Assembly: GCA_021521415.1 (NCBI GenBank)
Contig: JAIQDT010014349.1
Span: 1 to 64,000 of the forward strand
Direction: 5' to 3'
Source of the DNA: Bidens hawaiensis
Taxonomy: Eukaryota; Streptophyta; Magnoliopsida; Asterales; Asteraceae
DNA length: 64,000 bases
The translations under genes were made by a program, and so were the position numbers. The notes beneath the pieces were generated by a model. It was given only the letters and a program-made list of their open reading frames with translations, did not search any database and was not told the origin of the DNA. This document shows, one piece after another, positions 11,890-22,768 of the stretch (its first letter is position 1; the number at the start of each line of letters is the position of its first letter).

Positions 11890-14800
11890 GTGGTGAAAGG
11901 TACGTTTTTAGTAAATAAGCATTTAGCTTCAATTTTATTTGATACCGGAGCTGATAGGAGTTTTGTTTCTTTTAAATTTGAATATATTCTTGGCGTATCC
12001 CGCACTAAACTTTCTCGCCCTTTTTCCGTCGAAGTCGCCAATGGTAGTTCCATCATAATCGATTCAGTCATTTGCGATTGTATCCTCACTCTTTGCAAGC
12101 ACGAGTTCTCGATCGACCTCATCCCGATGCATATGGGAAGCTTTGATTTCATAGTAGGCATGGATTGGTTAGCTTTGCACCGTGCTGAAGTCGTTTTTTA
12201 TGACAAATTCATTCGTATCCCGCTCGTCAATGGCAAAATTCTCAAGGTCTTTGGCAAAACGATCCCCAAGAAACTCAACCTCATGTCTCGCTCTCAATCT
12301 CGTAAGTATTTGCACCAAAAGTACGTTCTATTCCTAGCCCAAGCGGTGGTGAAAGATCCCAAAGAAAAGAAAATTCAAGACATTCCCGTTGTTTGTGAAT
12401 TTCCCGGCGTTTTTCCCGAAGACGTCTCGGGTCTTCCACCCATTCGTCCTGTTGAATTTTGAATCGACCTTGTGCCCGACGCGACTCCCGTAGCCAAGGA
12501 TCCTTACCGTTTAGCTCCTTCGGGATTGCAAGAGTTATCGAACCAACTTCAAGAACTCTCTGATAAGGGCTTTATCCGTGCAATCTCTTCTCCTTGGTGC
12601 GCTCCCGTCCTCTTCGTGAAAAAGAAAGATGGCTCGTTTCGCATGTGTATCGATTACCGTGAGCTCAATAAACTCACCATTAAAAATCGTTACCCTTTGC
12701 CTCGCATCGACGACCTCTTCGATCAACTTCAAGGCGCAACTTGCTTTACCAAAATCTATCTTCGATCAGGTTATCATCAATTGCGTGTTAATGAAGACAA
12801 CATTCTTAAAACCGCTTTTGGTACTCGGTATGGACATTACGAATTCTTGGTTATGCGTTTTGGACTAACCAATGCACCCGCGGTATTCATGGACCTCATG
12901 AACCGCGTTTGAAAATCATTCTTGGACAAATTCCTAATTGTTTTTATCGATGACATTCTTATCTTCTCCAAGACCCAAGCCGAACATGAGCATCATTTAC
13001 GTTCCATTCTCGATCTCCTAAGAAAGAACAACTTTATGCCAAGTTCTCCAAATGTGAATTTTGGTTAAAAGAAGTTCAATTTTTGGGTCACGTCGTCAAC
13101 GATAAAAGTATTCATGTTGATCCCGCAAAAATCGAGGCTGTAAAAGATTGGAAAATTCCATCCACACCCAAGGAAATCCGATCTTTCCTTAGTTTGGCTG
13201 GGTATTATCGGCGATTCATTCTAAACTTCTCTAAAATCGCGTTACCCCTCACCACACTAACTCATAAAGGAAAACCTTATAAATGGGGACCGAAACAAGA
13301 AGAAGCTTTCCAAACTCCAAAGCATATGCTTTGAAACGCTCTCGTTCTAACCCTTCCCGATGGAAACGACGACTTTGTGGAATTTTGCGACGCATCCAAC
13401 CAAGGTCTCAGTTGCGTTCTCATGCAACAAGGTCAAGTTATCGCATATGCCACAAGGCAACTGAAGGTTCACGAAAAGAATTACATGACTCATGATCTCG
13501 AAATTGGTGCCATCGTTTTCGCTCTCAAAATCTAGAGACATTATCTTTATGGCATAAAATGTGTTGTATTCACTGATCATAAAAGTCTACAACACATCTT
13601 TAACCAAAAAGATCTCAACATGAGACAACGTCGATGGGCCTAATTACTTAGTGATTACGATTGCGAAATTCGCTACTACCCCGGTAAAGCGAATGTTGTA
13701 GCCGATGCCCTTAGTCGTAAGGTTAATGTCAAATCCGTTCTGCTTCATAGCATCATCATCCAAACCGATCTCCAAGACCACATCTATCGAGCCCAATGCA
13801 CCTCCATTGATGAAGGCAATATGTATTATGAAATGTCATGTGGAGCCGAACTTCAACTCGAAACCAAACCCGATGGCTTGCTTTACTTCCTTAATCGTTT
13901 GTGGGTTCCCGATCATGATGAACTTCGTACTTTCATTCTCGATGAAGTTCATATGTAGCGATATTCCGTACATCGCGGTACGGATAAGATGTACTTCGAT
14001 TTTTGATCTATTTATTGGTGGCCGGGTATGAAAAAGGGAGGTAGCACTTTATGTCTCGAAATGTCTTACTTGCTCAAAGGTTAAAGCCGAACATCAAAAA
14101 CCTTTTGGTTTACTCGAGCAACCTCCTATCCCCGTTTGGAAATGGGAGGACATCGCTATAGACTTTATCACCAAATTTCCCCCCCCCCCCCACTCAAAAG
14201 AAAAATGATAGCATTTGGGTCATCGTTGATCGATTAACCAAATCGGCTCACTTCATCCCGATCCGCGAGAAGTACTCTGTTGAACAACTCAAATCTATGT
14301 TTTTGAAATTGTATGCCGCCATGGTATTCCGTTGACCATTATTTCTGATCGTGATGCTCGTTTCACCTCCCGTTTTTGGAAAATCGCTTCAAGAAGCTTT
14401 GGGCACTCGCCTCGATATGGCCAATCCGAGCGTACAATCCAAACCCTAGAGGATATGCTTCGATCTTGTGTTCTAGACTTTGATGCATACAATAATAGCT
14501 ATCATTCTAGCATTGATATGGATCCTTTCCAAGCTCTTTATGGTCGTAAGTGTCGTTCTCCGATTTGTTGGAACGAGATTGGTGAAGTCCAAATCACCGG
14601 TCCCGAGATGGTTCAAGACACTACCGATCGTATCGATCAAATCCGCAAAAATCTCCTCTCTGCTAGAAGTCGCCAAAATAGCTATGCCGACAAACGACGA
14701 AAACCTCTCGAGTTTAATGTTGGCGACTTTGTCCTTCATAAAGTATCCCCTTGGAAGGGGATAGTCCGTTTTGGAAAGAAAGGAAAACTAGCACCCCGTT

Positions 14801-15150
14801 TTGTAGGCCCATTCAAAATCCTCGAAAGGATTGGAAAAGTGGCTTATAAGCTCGATTTGACGCAAGAACTTACCGGTGTTCTATCAACCTTTCATGTCTC
14901 AAACCTTAAAAAGTGCTTAGCCGAAGGTAATGTTTACATACCTCTCGACGAATTACGTATCGATGAAACCTTTCAAATGATCGAAAAACCCGTTGAAATC
15001 GTGGACCGCAATAAGAAACGAACCAAACGTAGCCGCATTCGTTTAGTTCACGTCTGTTGGGAATCACGGCGTGGCGCTGAATTTACTTGGGAACGAGAAG
15101 ACGAGATGAAGGAAAAGTACACACACTTATTTATTACGGATTCTTCTTAA
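11890..15150 (+). pseudogene. Element A pol: protease, RT, RNase H, integrase, chromodomain (decayed)
   Basis: Protease motif DTGADRSF is at about 11941. RT is at about 12400-13080. Its first catalytic motif reads [10 protein letters not shown], so the Asp normally found there is Tyr; FIDDIL is kept near 12946. In-frame stops lie at 12460 and 12910, and a frameshift near 13020. RNase H ([17 protein letters not shown]) and the integrase zinc region have more stops (about 13333, 13533, 13641, 13957). The integrase core has been shortened around 14380-14420, where the usual segment before [12 protein letters not shown] is missing. A run of 13 C lies at 14179-14191. The last frame (14332-15150) ends with the chromodomain-like [15 protein letters not shown]. 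Confidence 0.9.
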
Positions 15151-15169
15151 TTTCGTGACGAAATTTCCT

Positions 15170-15183
15170 AAAGTAGGGAAGAC
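15170..15183 (+). other. Polypurine tract of element A
   Basis: AAAGTAGGGAAGAC sits directly before the 3' LTR. Element C has the same tract on the minus strand at 43642-43655. Confidence 0.8.
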
Positions 15184-17397
15184 TGTAACATTCGTCATTT
15201 TCGGTCCTTTTTGTATTTGTATTTGTATCAAAACCCGACCCGGTTTGTAAACCGAATCTTTCAATAATATAAAATAATGAGTTTTTATGTTACATGATCA
15301 TCTCTTACTTTTTGGATTTTGCTACATGTTTGTATTATTTGACTTGTTTAAACCTATTTTTTAAACACATGCAAGTATTGATATAAACCATGGAAAACAA
15401 CTTTGACTACTACCCTATATATACAAGCTTATCCCTTTTAGTTTCTCTTGCTCATTTCATCTTCTTTCTTTCTCAAACAAAGAACACCATTCCTAACCTT
15501 CAATGTTCATAATAATCAAGTAACAACCTTCTTTAATTTTTGTTTTGTTACTTACTAATTGAATCTTGTGGTACAACATATCTATAATATGCACCCATTG
15601 TTTCCTTCGGCTTTCACCTTCTCCGGACATGGTCGGTGGAGGTGATATGCTACAAGGCAAGGCTTCATGGAGGACTCATTGTAGTTCTTGATTATACTAT
15701 TTTCCTTTAATGCTTTACTAGTCTTGTTTATATTGTAAGTAGTTTAGCTTTCTAACTCATGTTTAAACAGTTCCATGGTATTGGGTATGAAGTTACTAGT
15801 CTCGGTTTTATCCTGAGATTAGAACCTAATCAAGACCGAACCAAGACCGGACTCTTGTTTACTAGATTTGTTTACTAGTTTTGTTTTAAATAGTTTTGTT
15901 TACTAGTTTTGTTTGAAATAGTTAAATAAACATGTTTATGTAAGATTTGAATATTATAACTTCTAAAATAATTTTTATAGTTCTATGGTATTTGGGTATG
16001 TGGCAACCATCCTCGGTAGCACTCCGAGTCAAGGACCGAACCAAAACCAAACTAAACCGAGTTCACTCGCATAAGACACACAAGTGTATTTTTGGCCACC
16101 AAAACTCATCTTTTCTTTAAGAATGTATTTTAAACTAACTTTAAGTTATTTTATTAACATACTTGGTGTGTCGGAATCTAACTTGATCTTATAACAAGTT
16201 TGGACCGGTGAAACCAAATACTCGCCTAACGGACGTTAAGGTTCTTGACAATAGAACTATAGACTTGGTTAAGTCTTTTAATTTTTATTGAGTTATCTCA
16301 TAACATTTTGTAAAGTTGACTTTGAGTTTAGTTAATTATCTAGACCCAAATTGACAAACCGAACACTCGATTAAAACCTTGTTTGGTATTTATATAACCA
16401 AGGGTCTTGCAATAGGGCATTATAACCCACATAAGTTACTTAACATAGGTTGAGTAATATTTATGAATGAAATACCAAGACCCGGTTTCGAGTAAACTTA
16501 CTTTTTAGAACATGTCTTTAATTTCCTAAATATTTACATTTTTAAACCATAAACTTCATTTATTTACTTTACTTGTCATATATTACTTTAAACCCTTTCA
16601 AGACTACCTACTAACCTAAGACCCATTTAATCCAGGTCTTGCTCGTTAAACCGATCTCCAATTATTCACGAATCAATCTTTCAAGTTACTTAGTTAACGT
16701 GAGTACATTTCATCCCCCGTTTACTTTTATATTTTGGGGGTAACATGCATACTTATTCAAAACAAGAATGATTTATTTTACTCATTTCTCAAACCACAAA
16801 CTTTAGGGTGTATGATACTTAGAATACTTGCTCTATTGTGTGTTATATGTCTCATATGTTTTACGTGCAAGGGTGTTTATTTTTATGTTGTTGTTGAGCC
16901 TCAATATGTATGATCATACGCTCCCCTAACTACTTAGCCTTGTGCTAGTAGAATAGGGCCTCATTAATCAAGTATGTCGGTTGTTACCGATTAGAAAGGA
17001 TCCTCATTAACATATATTTTATATACCACAATTGATGTTTTTATTTATAGTCTCATATACGTTTGAGGATTTCGCTCATATTGTATTTACTCAAATCTAT
17101 GAAATTTCTCACCAACATACGTGTTGACAAATATTATTTTATGCATTGTTACAAGTTTGATTATTACTTGACTTGGAGATTGAAGACGCCATTCTATTTG
17201 ATACTGCTAGGTTATTAGAAGAATGAACAATATCTATTTCTTACATTTTGGTGTTTATTTGTATGAACAATATGTGTTACTTTGGTGATTGAATGAAATT
17301 AATGAGTTGATTAAATATTGTCATTAATAGTGTCTTGTGTTCTTGAGCAATCCGTTGCACTCCGGCATGTTCCGCCGCCTTTGGTCGGGGTGTGACA
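15184..17397 (+). repeat. 3' LTR of element A
   Basis: 2214 bp, from TGTAACATTCG to GGGGTGTGACA. Its end matches the LTR tail at 1-60. The whole LTR is repeated in inverted orientation in the left LTR of element C (17600-43641, interrupted by D and E). Confidence 0.9.
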
Positions 17398-17599
17398 TCT
17401 TAGACTTCTCGCTTTAAACCCTCTAGCGCTTCCGGTCAAGGTTCAAACTAGTTTCCAACTAACAACAATACTACATAGATCAGGATAATTATTAAACACA
17501 AAAATGGAAAGGAACCAATAAGAGAAAATCTCACCTCTTGGAACTTCTCCTGGTTGGCCTGGCCTGGACTGCAGCCAGCTGGGCTTCCAATGCCTGGAC
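17398..17599. other. Unassigned spacer between elements A and C
   Basis: 202 bp flanked by two inverted LTRs. The minus strand of 17530-17599 could encode a short Ala/Gln-rich coiled-coil-like stretch (VQALEAQLAAVQA), but it is too short and frame-broken to name. It does not continue the Tat antisense ORF at 50791, although that would be expected if C had simply inserted there. Confidence 0.4.
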
Positions 17600-17766
17600 T
17601 GCACACCCCGACCAAAGGCAGCGGAACGTGCCGGGGTGCAACGGATTGCTCAAGAACACAAGACACTATTAAAGTGACAATATTTAATCAACTCATTAAT
17701 TTCATTCAATCACCAAAGTAACACATATTGTTCATACAAATAAACACAAAAATATAAAAAATAGAT
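17600..17766 (-). repeat. Element C left (3') LTR, part 1
   Basis: Reverse complement of the last 170 bp of the element A LTR, nearly identical to it. It differs clearly from the matching part of C's own right LTR (48433-48740). The LTR terminus has lost one base (TGCACACC instead of TGTCACACC). Confidence 0.85.
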
Positions 17767-18011
17767 TGATGCAGGAGCATCGAGATTCTTTTTTTATTAT
17801 TAGTTTATCTTTGATTATTTTACGTTTATCTCTTTTCCATGTTTGTCTTCTTTCTTTTTATTATAAATAGGGTGCCAGGGTTCTTTGTTAATTAATTTTT
17901 GATTGAATTTTAATTGAATAGAACTTTGTTCTTTGAACCTATGGTTCGTTTTATCGTCTTTTGATTAATCATGAGTCTCTCGAGCCATTGATTGCTTCCA
18001 AAACTGCATCA
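17767..18011 (+). repeat. 5' LTR of element D
   Basis: 245 bp with a terminal inverted repeat TGATG...CATCA and a TATA box (TATAAATA) at 17862-17869. Confidence 0.92.
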
Positions 18012-18013
18012 GT

Positions 18014-18024
18014 TGGTATCAGAG
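18014..18024 (+). other. Primer-binding site of element D (initiator tRNA-Met)
   Basis: TGGTATCAGAG starts two bases after the LTR end, complementary to the initiator tRNA-Met 3' end. Confidence 0.85.
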
Positions 18025-18062
18025 TTTTTGGTTCTCAAATGGTTTGACATGAAGGTAAATAC

Positions 18063-18350
18063 TTGTTTGCTCGTAGATTCGCCGACAGAGGCAACGACAT
18101 GGGTGTTTTCCATTCATGTGCTCGTGGAGAAGATCGACGTCCTACTCGCAGAGTCGCCGACCGAGGCAGCGGTGGATTCTATCCCGACCCGCGGGATCTT
18201 AAGATCGAACGACTCCCACAACGAGTCCGCGATCTTGAAGAGATTAAACAACTCCGACAACGAGTCCAGGATCTTGAAGAGATCAAAAGACTCTGAATAC
18301 GAGTGCGCGATCTCAAGTTACAATGGGAGATGCGCTAAGCGGAAACCAAG
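18063..18350 (+). pseudogene. Element D gag-like N terminus with three 39-bp tandem repeats
   Basis: An Arg/Asp-rich frame begins at 18063 and enters three 39-bp repeats at about 18210-18326. Each encodes a version of QRVRDLEEIK, a heptad-like coiled-coil pattern. Stops TGA at 18294 and TAA at 18336 interrupt it, but the frame is the same as that of the long ORF beginning at 18351, so the two were probably one protein. The Arg-rich start, the RVRDLE helices and the TVVWDEG that follows recall the gag N terminus of chromoviruses in related plants (inference from memory). No capsid domain or zinc knuckle is present. Confidence 0.5.
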
Positions 18351-19655
18351 TTGAGCACCGTCGTCTGGGACGAAGGTGGCGACGGAGAGCTGCATTCGTT
18401 TGGCCTTCACCAACCCTGGTTCTACGTACCAATAAACCAGTATTGTTCATCGGTAGATCCCATTTTATATGATGACGGGATTGATTTCCTTGAAGATGAC
18501 TCAACTGGGGAGGAGCATCATTACGGTGATGATTTTATCTATTCATCTCAGCCCATATATGACAAGTATGGAGAGGAAGAAGAATCTATGGTGTTTCTTG
18601 GTGGTGATTTTGTTGTCTCTTGTGGTGTAACTGGAATTACTGGTGGTGATCCGGTGGTTACTAGGGGTGTGGAATGGGTTTTGGAATGTCCAATCAATTT
18701 GTCGCAAAATATGGGATATGGCATGAAGTCAAATTTTCAAATTGATGACAAGAGGAAAGTTGCTAAAATTACGGGTACACTTACCGATAATAATGCTAAT
18801 AATTTAAATATTATAGATTGCATAAAATATTCTCCATTAAATCCTACGAATGTGGGAATTCAATTTAGAGATGAATATCAATTTGATGGAAAATGCTTCA
18901 TTGCTAATAATAAACTTTCCCATAATTTTGATGGCTATACAAGTAAAGAGCCAGTAATTTCGAAAATACAAATGAGGGGGTCTAATCAAAATGCCAAGAA
19001 GATTATGATGGGTTTGACTAGTAGGGCTATTTTATCAGGAGTTCAGATGAAAAGTAATCAGGTGAATGTTCCCTTTGACCCAGGTGGTACGGGTCCTGAA
19101 CCGGGCCAGACGATGTGTGCAGTTGAACTAATTAGACGGGTCTTGATGAAACTGAATAAAAATCAGGTTGATTTTCCTTTTGAACCTGATGACTTGCCTT
19201 TGAAGTTTTCAAGTTTGTTTTTAAAGATTTTCAAGCTGTCTAGTAACAAGAACAAAGGAGTCGGTCTTTTATCTCAGGTTGTCAATTATTTTTTCGACGT
19301 TCTCAAGACTCGAGGACGAGTCTTTTCCGAAGACGGGGAGAAGGAGGTGGAGAGAACCGGAAACCCGATAGACCTAGGCGGTACGGGTTTAGAATCGGGT
19401 GAGATAACGGGTGAGTCGATCCGTAAAGTTAAACGGTTTGGGCGGGTCATGGTTATAATAGATATGAACCGTATTGATGTTCCTTTCGACCCAGGAGGCT
19501 TTGGTCTAAAGACAAAACTCGAGGACAAGTTTTTTTCGAAGACTGGGAGTATGCTGCAGGAGCATCGAGAATATTTTTTTATTATTAGTTTATCTTTGAT
19601 TATTTTACGTTTATCTCTTTTCCATGTTTATCTCCTTTCCTTTTATTATAAATAG
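18351..19655 (+). CDS. Element D long ORF of unknown function
   Basis: 434 residues; the first codon is TTG, so the true start is probably upstream. The N-terminal third is acidic, with many Tyr, Asp and Glu (for example IYDKYGEEEE). The middle is Asn/Ile/Lys-rich. The C-terminal part contains a repeated motif of the form (N)xxxVPFDPGG(T/F)G, seen near 19063, 19165 (degenerate), 19360 (degenerate) and 19480. The frame runs 104 bp into the 3' LTR. I recognise no protease, RT, zinc knuckle, signal peptide or clear membrane segment, except a hydrophobic tail encoded by the LTR. It has stayed open for 1.3 kb while most frames in this window are broken. Its function is unknown. Confidence 0.55.
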   Translation: MSTVVWDEGGDGELHSFGLHQPWFYVPINQYCSSVDPILYDDGIDFLEDDSTGEEHHYGDDFIYSSQPIYDKYGEEEESMVFLGGDFVVSCGVTGITGGDPVVTRGVEWVLECPINLSQNMGYGMKSNFQIDDKRKVAKITGTLTDNNANNLNIIDCIKYSPLNPTNVGIQFRDEYQFDGKCFIANNKLSHNFDGYTSKEPVISKIQMRGSNQNAKKIMMGLTSRAILSGVQMKSNQVNVPFDPGGTGPEPGQTMCAVELIRRVLMKLNKNQVDFPFEPDDLPLKFSSLFLKIFKLSSNKNKGVGLLSQVVNYFFDVLKTRGRVFSEDGEKEVERTGNPIDLGGTGLESGEITGESIRKVKRFGRVMVIIDMNRIDVPFDPGGFGLKTKLEDKFFSKTGSMLQEHREYFFIISLSLIILRLSLFHVYLLSFYYK

Positions 19656-19796
19656 GGTGACAGGGTTCTTTGTTAATTAGTTTTTGATTGAATTTTAATT
19701 GAATAGAACTTTGTTCTTTGAACCTTTGGTTCATTTTATCGTCTTTTGATTATTCATGAGTCTATCGAGCCATTAATCGCTTCCAAAATTGCATCG
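19552..19796 (+). repeat. 3' LTR of element D
   Basis: 245 bp, TGCTG...CATCG, with TATAAATA at 19647-19654. It is preceded by the purine-rich GACTGGGAGTA and followed by the duplication TAGAT. Confidence 0.92.
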
Positions 19797-21874
19797 TAGA
19801 TATTGTTCATTCTTCTAATAACCGAGCGGTATCAAATAGAATGACGTCTTCAATCTCCAAGTCAAGTAATAATCAAACTTGTAACAATGCATAAAATAAT
19901 ATTTGTCAACACGTATGTTGGTGAGAAATTTCATAGATTTGAGTATATATAATATGAGTAAAATACATAAACGTATATGAGACTATAAATAAAAACATCA
20001 ATTGTGGTATATAAAACATATGTAAATGAGGATCCTTTCTAATCGGTAACAACCGACATACTTGGATAATGAGGCCCTATTCTACTTGCACAAGGCTAAG
20101 TAGTTAGGGGAGCGTATGATAATACTTATTGAGGCTCAACAACAACATAAAAATAAACACTCATGCACGTAATGCATAAGAGACATATAACACACAATAG
20201 AGCAAGTATTCTAAGTATCATACACCCTAAAGTTTGTGGTTTGAGAAACGAGTAAAATAAATCATTCTTGTTTTGAATAAGTATGCATGTTACCCCCAAA
20301 AAATAAAAGTGAAAACGGGGGATGAAATGTACTCACGTTAACTAAGTAACTTGAAAGATTGATTCGTGAATAATTGGAGATCGGTTTAACGAGCAAGACC
20401 TAAATTAAACGGGTCTTAGGTTAGTAGGTAGTCTTGAAAGGGTTTAAAGTAAAATATGACAAGTAAAGTAAATAAATGAAGTTTATGGTTTAAAATGTAA
20501 ATATTTGAGAAATTAAAGACATATTCTAAAGAAATAAGTTTACTCGAAACCGGGTCTTGGTATTCCATTCATAAATATTACTCAACCTATGTCAAGTAAT
20601 TACGTGGGTTATAATGCACTATTACAAGACCCAAAATTATATAAATACCAAAGCGAGGTTTTAATCGAGTGTTTGGATTTGTCATTTTGAGTCTAGATAA
20701 TTAACTAAACTCATGGTCAACTTTCCAAAGTGATAAATATTATGAGATAACTCAACAAAAATCAAAAGACTTAACCAAGTATATAGTTCTATTGTGAAGA
20801 ACCTTAACGTCCGTTAAGTGAGTATATGGTTTCACCGGTCCAAACTTGTTATAAGATCAAGTTGGATTCCGAAACACCAAGTATGTTGATAAAATAACTT
20901 AAAATTAGTTTAAAATACCTTCTTGAAGAAAAGATGAGTTTCGGTGGCCAAAAACACACTTGTGTGTCCTAAGCGAGTGAACTCGGCTTAGTTCGGTTTT
21001 GGTTCGGTCCTTGACTCGGAATGATACCGAGGATGGTTGCCACATACCCAAATACCATAGGACTATAAAAATGATTTTTGAAGTTATAATATTCCAATCT
21101 TACATAAACATGTTTATTTAACTATTTAAAAAAAACTAGTAAACAAGAGTTCGGTTTTGGTTCGGTTATCAACTCGGGATAAAACCGAGGCTAGTGACTT
21201 CATACCCAATACCATTGAACCCTTTAAACATGAATTAGAAACTAAACTACTTACAATATAAACAAGACTAGTAAAGCATTAAAGGAAAATAGTATAATCA
21301 AGGACTATAATGAGTCCTCCATGTAGCCTTGCCTTCTAGCATATCACCCCAACCGACCATGGCCGGAGAAGGTGAAAGCCGGATGAAACAAGGGGTGCAT
21401 ATTATATATATGTTGTACCACAAGCTTCAATTAGTAAGTAACAAAACAAGATTAAAGAATGGTTGTTGTTTGATTATTAAGAAACCTTGAAGATATGTTC
21501 TTTTTTTGGGAGAGAAAAGAGATGAATGAGCAAGAGTAAAATGAAGAGGATGAGCTTGTTTATATAGGGAAGGAGTGAGGGTTTGGTTATGAAGGTTTTC
21601 TTTTGAGGTTTGCATGAAAATGATTATGTTAAAGTGGTCAAACAAGGTATAAACAAACAAGAAAAACGGATGGAATCTGCAGCACGTGCTAGGCGCCGCG
21701 CGACTGGCCTCCTACCCTTGGCCGCGTGGGGCGGCGTGGTCAGGGGTGGGGTGGCCTAGTCCGGTTTGCTTCGTGAGTCGTTTCGGGTCGTTTTCGATGC
21801 GTTTTAAGCGTTTTAAAGTGTTTTAAAAATCGTAAAAAGGAGCTTTCGAAATCCGACGAGTAAGAGATGATTAT
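19797..21874 (-). repeat. Element C left LTR, part 2
   Basis: Resumes the inverted LTR after element D and runs to the element E insertion. It is nearly identical to 48740-50680 of the right LTR. ATTAT at 21870-21874 is the left target duplication of element E. Confidence 0.9.
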
Positions 21875-22275
21875 TGTTGGTGAATGATGTCAGTAGTTCA
21901 GTATCTAGTGTCTGTAATCGTGTTTGTATGATTTGTATTGATGTTTAGTTAACTTGTCTCACAAGTTCGCCTCTTGTAAGCGAACTTGTGGAACAAGCGA
22001 AGTTATCAACAACTTCGCCTAGTATGTTAGGCGAAGTTGTCGATAACCATATAAGCTAGGTTACGGCTTGTTTTGTAAGTAACGATTCTAGTACGTGTAA
22101 TTGGTGATTGAATATCACGTGTTATTAGTTGCAATACAACGTGTCTTTTGGGGATTGTAACGTGTTTAGCTTGTGTTTTAATGTATATCGCTTCTACTCT
22201 CGTATCGTCTTACGTAGGGATTCCGCACCTACGTAGAACGAGATATTTCCGTGTAGATCCGACTGGGAACCTACA
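21875..22275 (+). repeat. 5' LTR of element E
   Basis: 401 bp. It holds a hairpin of GCGAACTTGT type at 21960-21990 and a GCGAAGTT/AACTTCGC cluster at 21999-22040. This cluster is directly upstream of the TATA motif at 22050. Confidence 0.95.
22050..22054 (+). promoter_or_regulatory. Putative TATA box in element E 5' LTR
   Basis: TATAA in the context CCATATAAGC, shared with the 3' LTR (43303-43307). The equivalent site in element F reads TATAAATA. Confidence 0.55.
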
Positions 22276-22277
22276 AT

Positions 22278-22289
22278 TGGTATCAGAGC
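22278..22289 (+). other. Primer-binding site of element E (initiator tRNA-Met)
   Basis: TGGTATCAGAGC, two bases after the LTR end, matches the initiator tRNA-Met complement exactly. Confidence 0.9.
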
Positions 22290-22479
22290 ATTTGCTCGTG
22301 ATTGTGTGGTTCGGGATTATCACACGGGTGTAGAAATCGTTCCGTTCGACTATTCGCGGGAAAAGTTTACGTTGAAATACCGAGTAATTGTGTCCTACTC
22401 ACCTTCCTCCATCAAAAACAACCCATTACACCTTCGAATACATCGCAATACGTTAAAATCAAACCTGCAAAAACGTTGT

Positions 22480-22710
22480 GTTCATCAGGCGAAGTTGCCG
22501 CCACTGTTTGTTGGGTTTAGGCGAAGATATAAGTTTAGGCGAAGATATAAGTTTAAGCGAAGTTATCATTAACTTCGCCTACCTCACAACTTCGCTTAAC
22601 TTAAGCGAAGTTGTCTCCAAGCGAAGTTAACATCAGGCGAAGTTAAGAAGAAAGCGAAGTTAAGACTTAAGCGAAGTTAAATATAACTTCGCCTACTGGT
22701 ACTGTTCAGA
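22480..22710 (+). repeat. GCGAAGTT/AACTTCGC repeat cluster in element E leader
   Basis: Ten exact octamers in both orientations in 230 bp, with two GCGAAGATATAAGTTTA tandem units near 22518-22557. Pairs such as GCGAAGTTATCATTAACTTC can fold as hairpins. The cluster ends 60 bp before the gag ATG. Confidence 0.9.
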
Positions 22711-22768
22711 ATAATTAAAAAAAAAAATTTGGGTTTCTTTGTGTTTTCGTTTCGTATTTCTTTCAAAG

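Larger units (their letters stand above)
1..17397 (+). mobile_element. Element A: Tekay-like chromovirus (Ty3/Gypsy), truncated by the window edge
   Basis: Domain order on the plus strand is 5' LTR tail, initiator-Met primer site, gag, protease, reverse transcriptase, RNase H, integrase with C-terminal chromodomain, polypurine tract and 3' LTR. That order and the chromodomain define a chromovirus; the large LTR (2214 bp) and C-terminal motif resemble the Tekay/Del clade (inference). Element B is inserted in gag between 1106 and 10666. The frame is broken many times in pol, so A is not autonomous. The LTR family is the same as that of the inverted element C at 17600-50790. Confidence 0.9.
17767..19796 (+). 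mobile_element. Element D: short non-autonomous LTR retrotransposon carrying an unfamiliar ORF
   Basis: Two 245-bp LTRs (17767-18011 and 19552-19796) start TGATG or TGCTG and end CATCA or CATCG. They are flanked by target duplications TAGAT (17762-17766 and 19797-19801). An initiator-Met primer site follows the 5' LTR. The 1540-bp interior holds no protease, RT, RNase H or integrase, so movement required another element. The LTRs differ at roughly 15-16 positions, making D older than B or E. It lies in the left LTR of element C. Confidence 0.93.

Noticed and set aside
14179..14191. Run of 13 C as a possible regulatory or structural site
   Set aside because: It lies inside the decayed integrase region of A and looks like slippage expansion in a pseudogene.
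17448..17666. Minus-strand 72-residue frame with GIGSPAGCSPGQANQEKFQE
   Set aside because: It spans the border of the element C LTR and the unassigned spacer, so it is a chance fusion. The coiled-coil hint in another frame is too short to support a gene.
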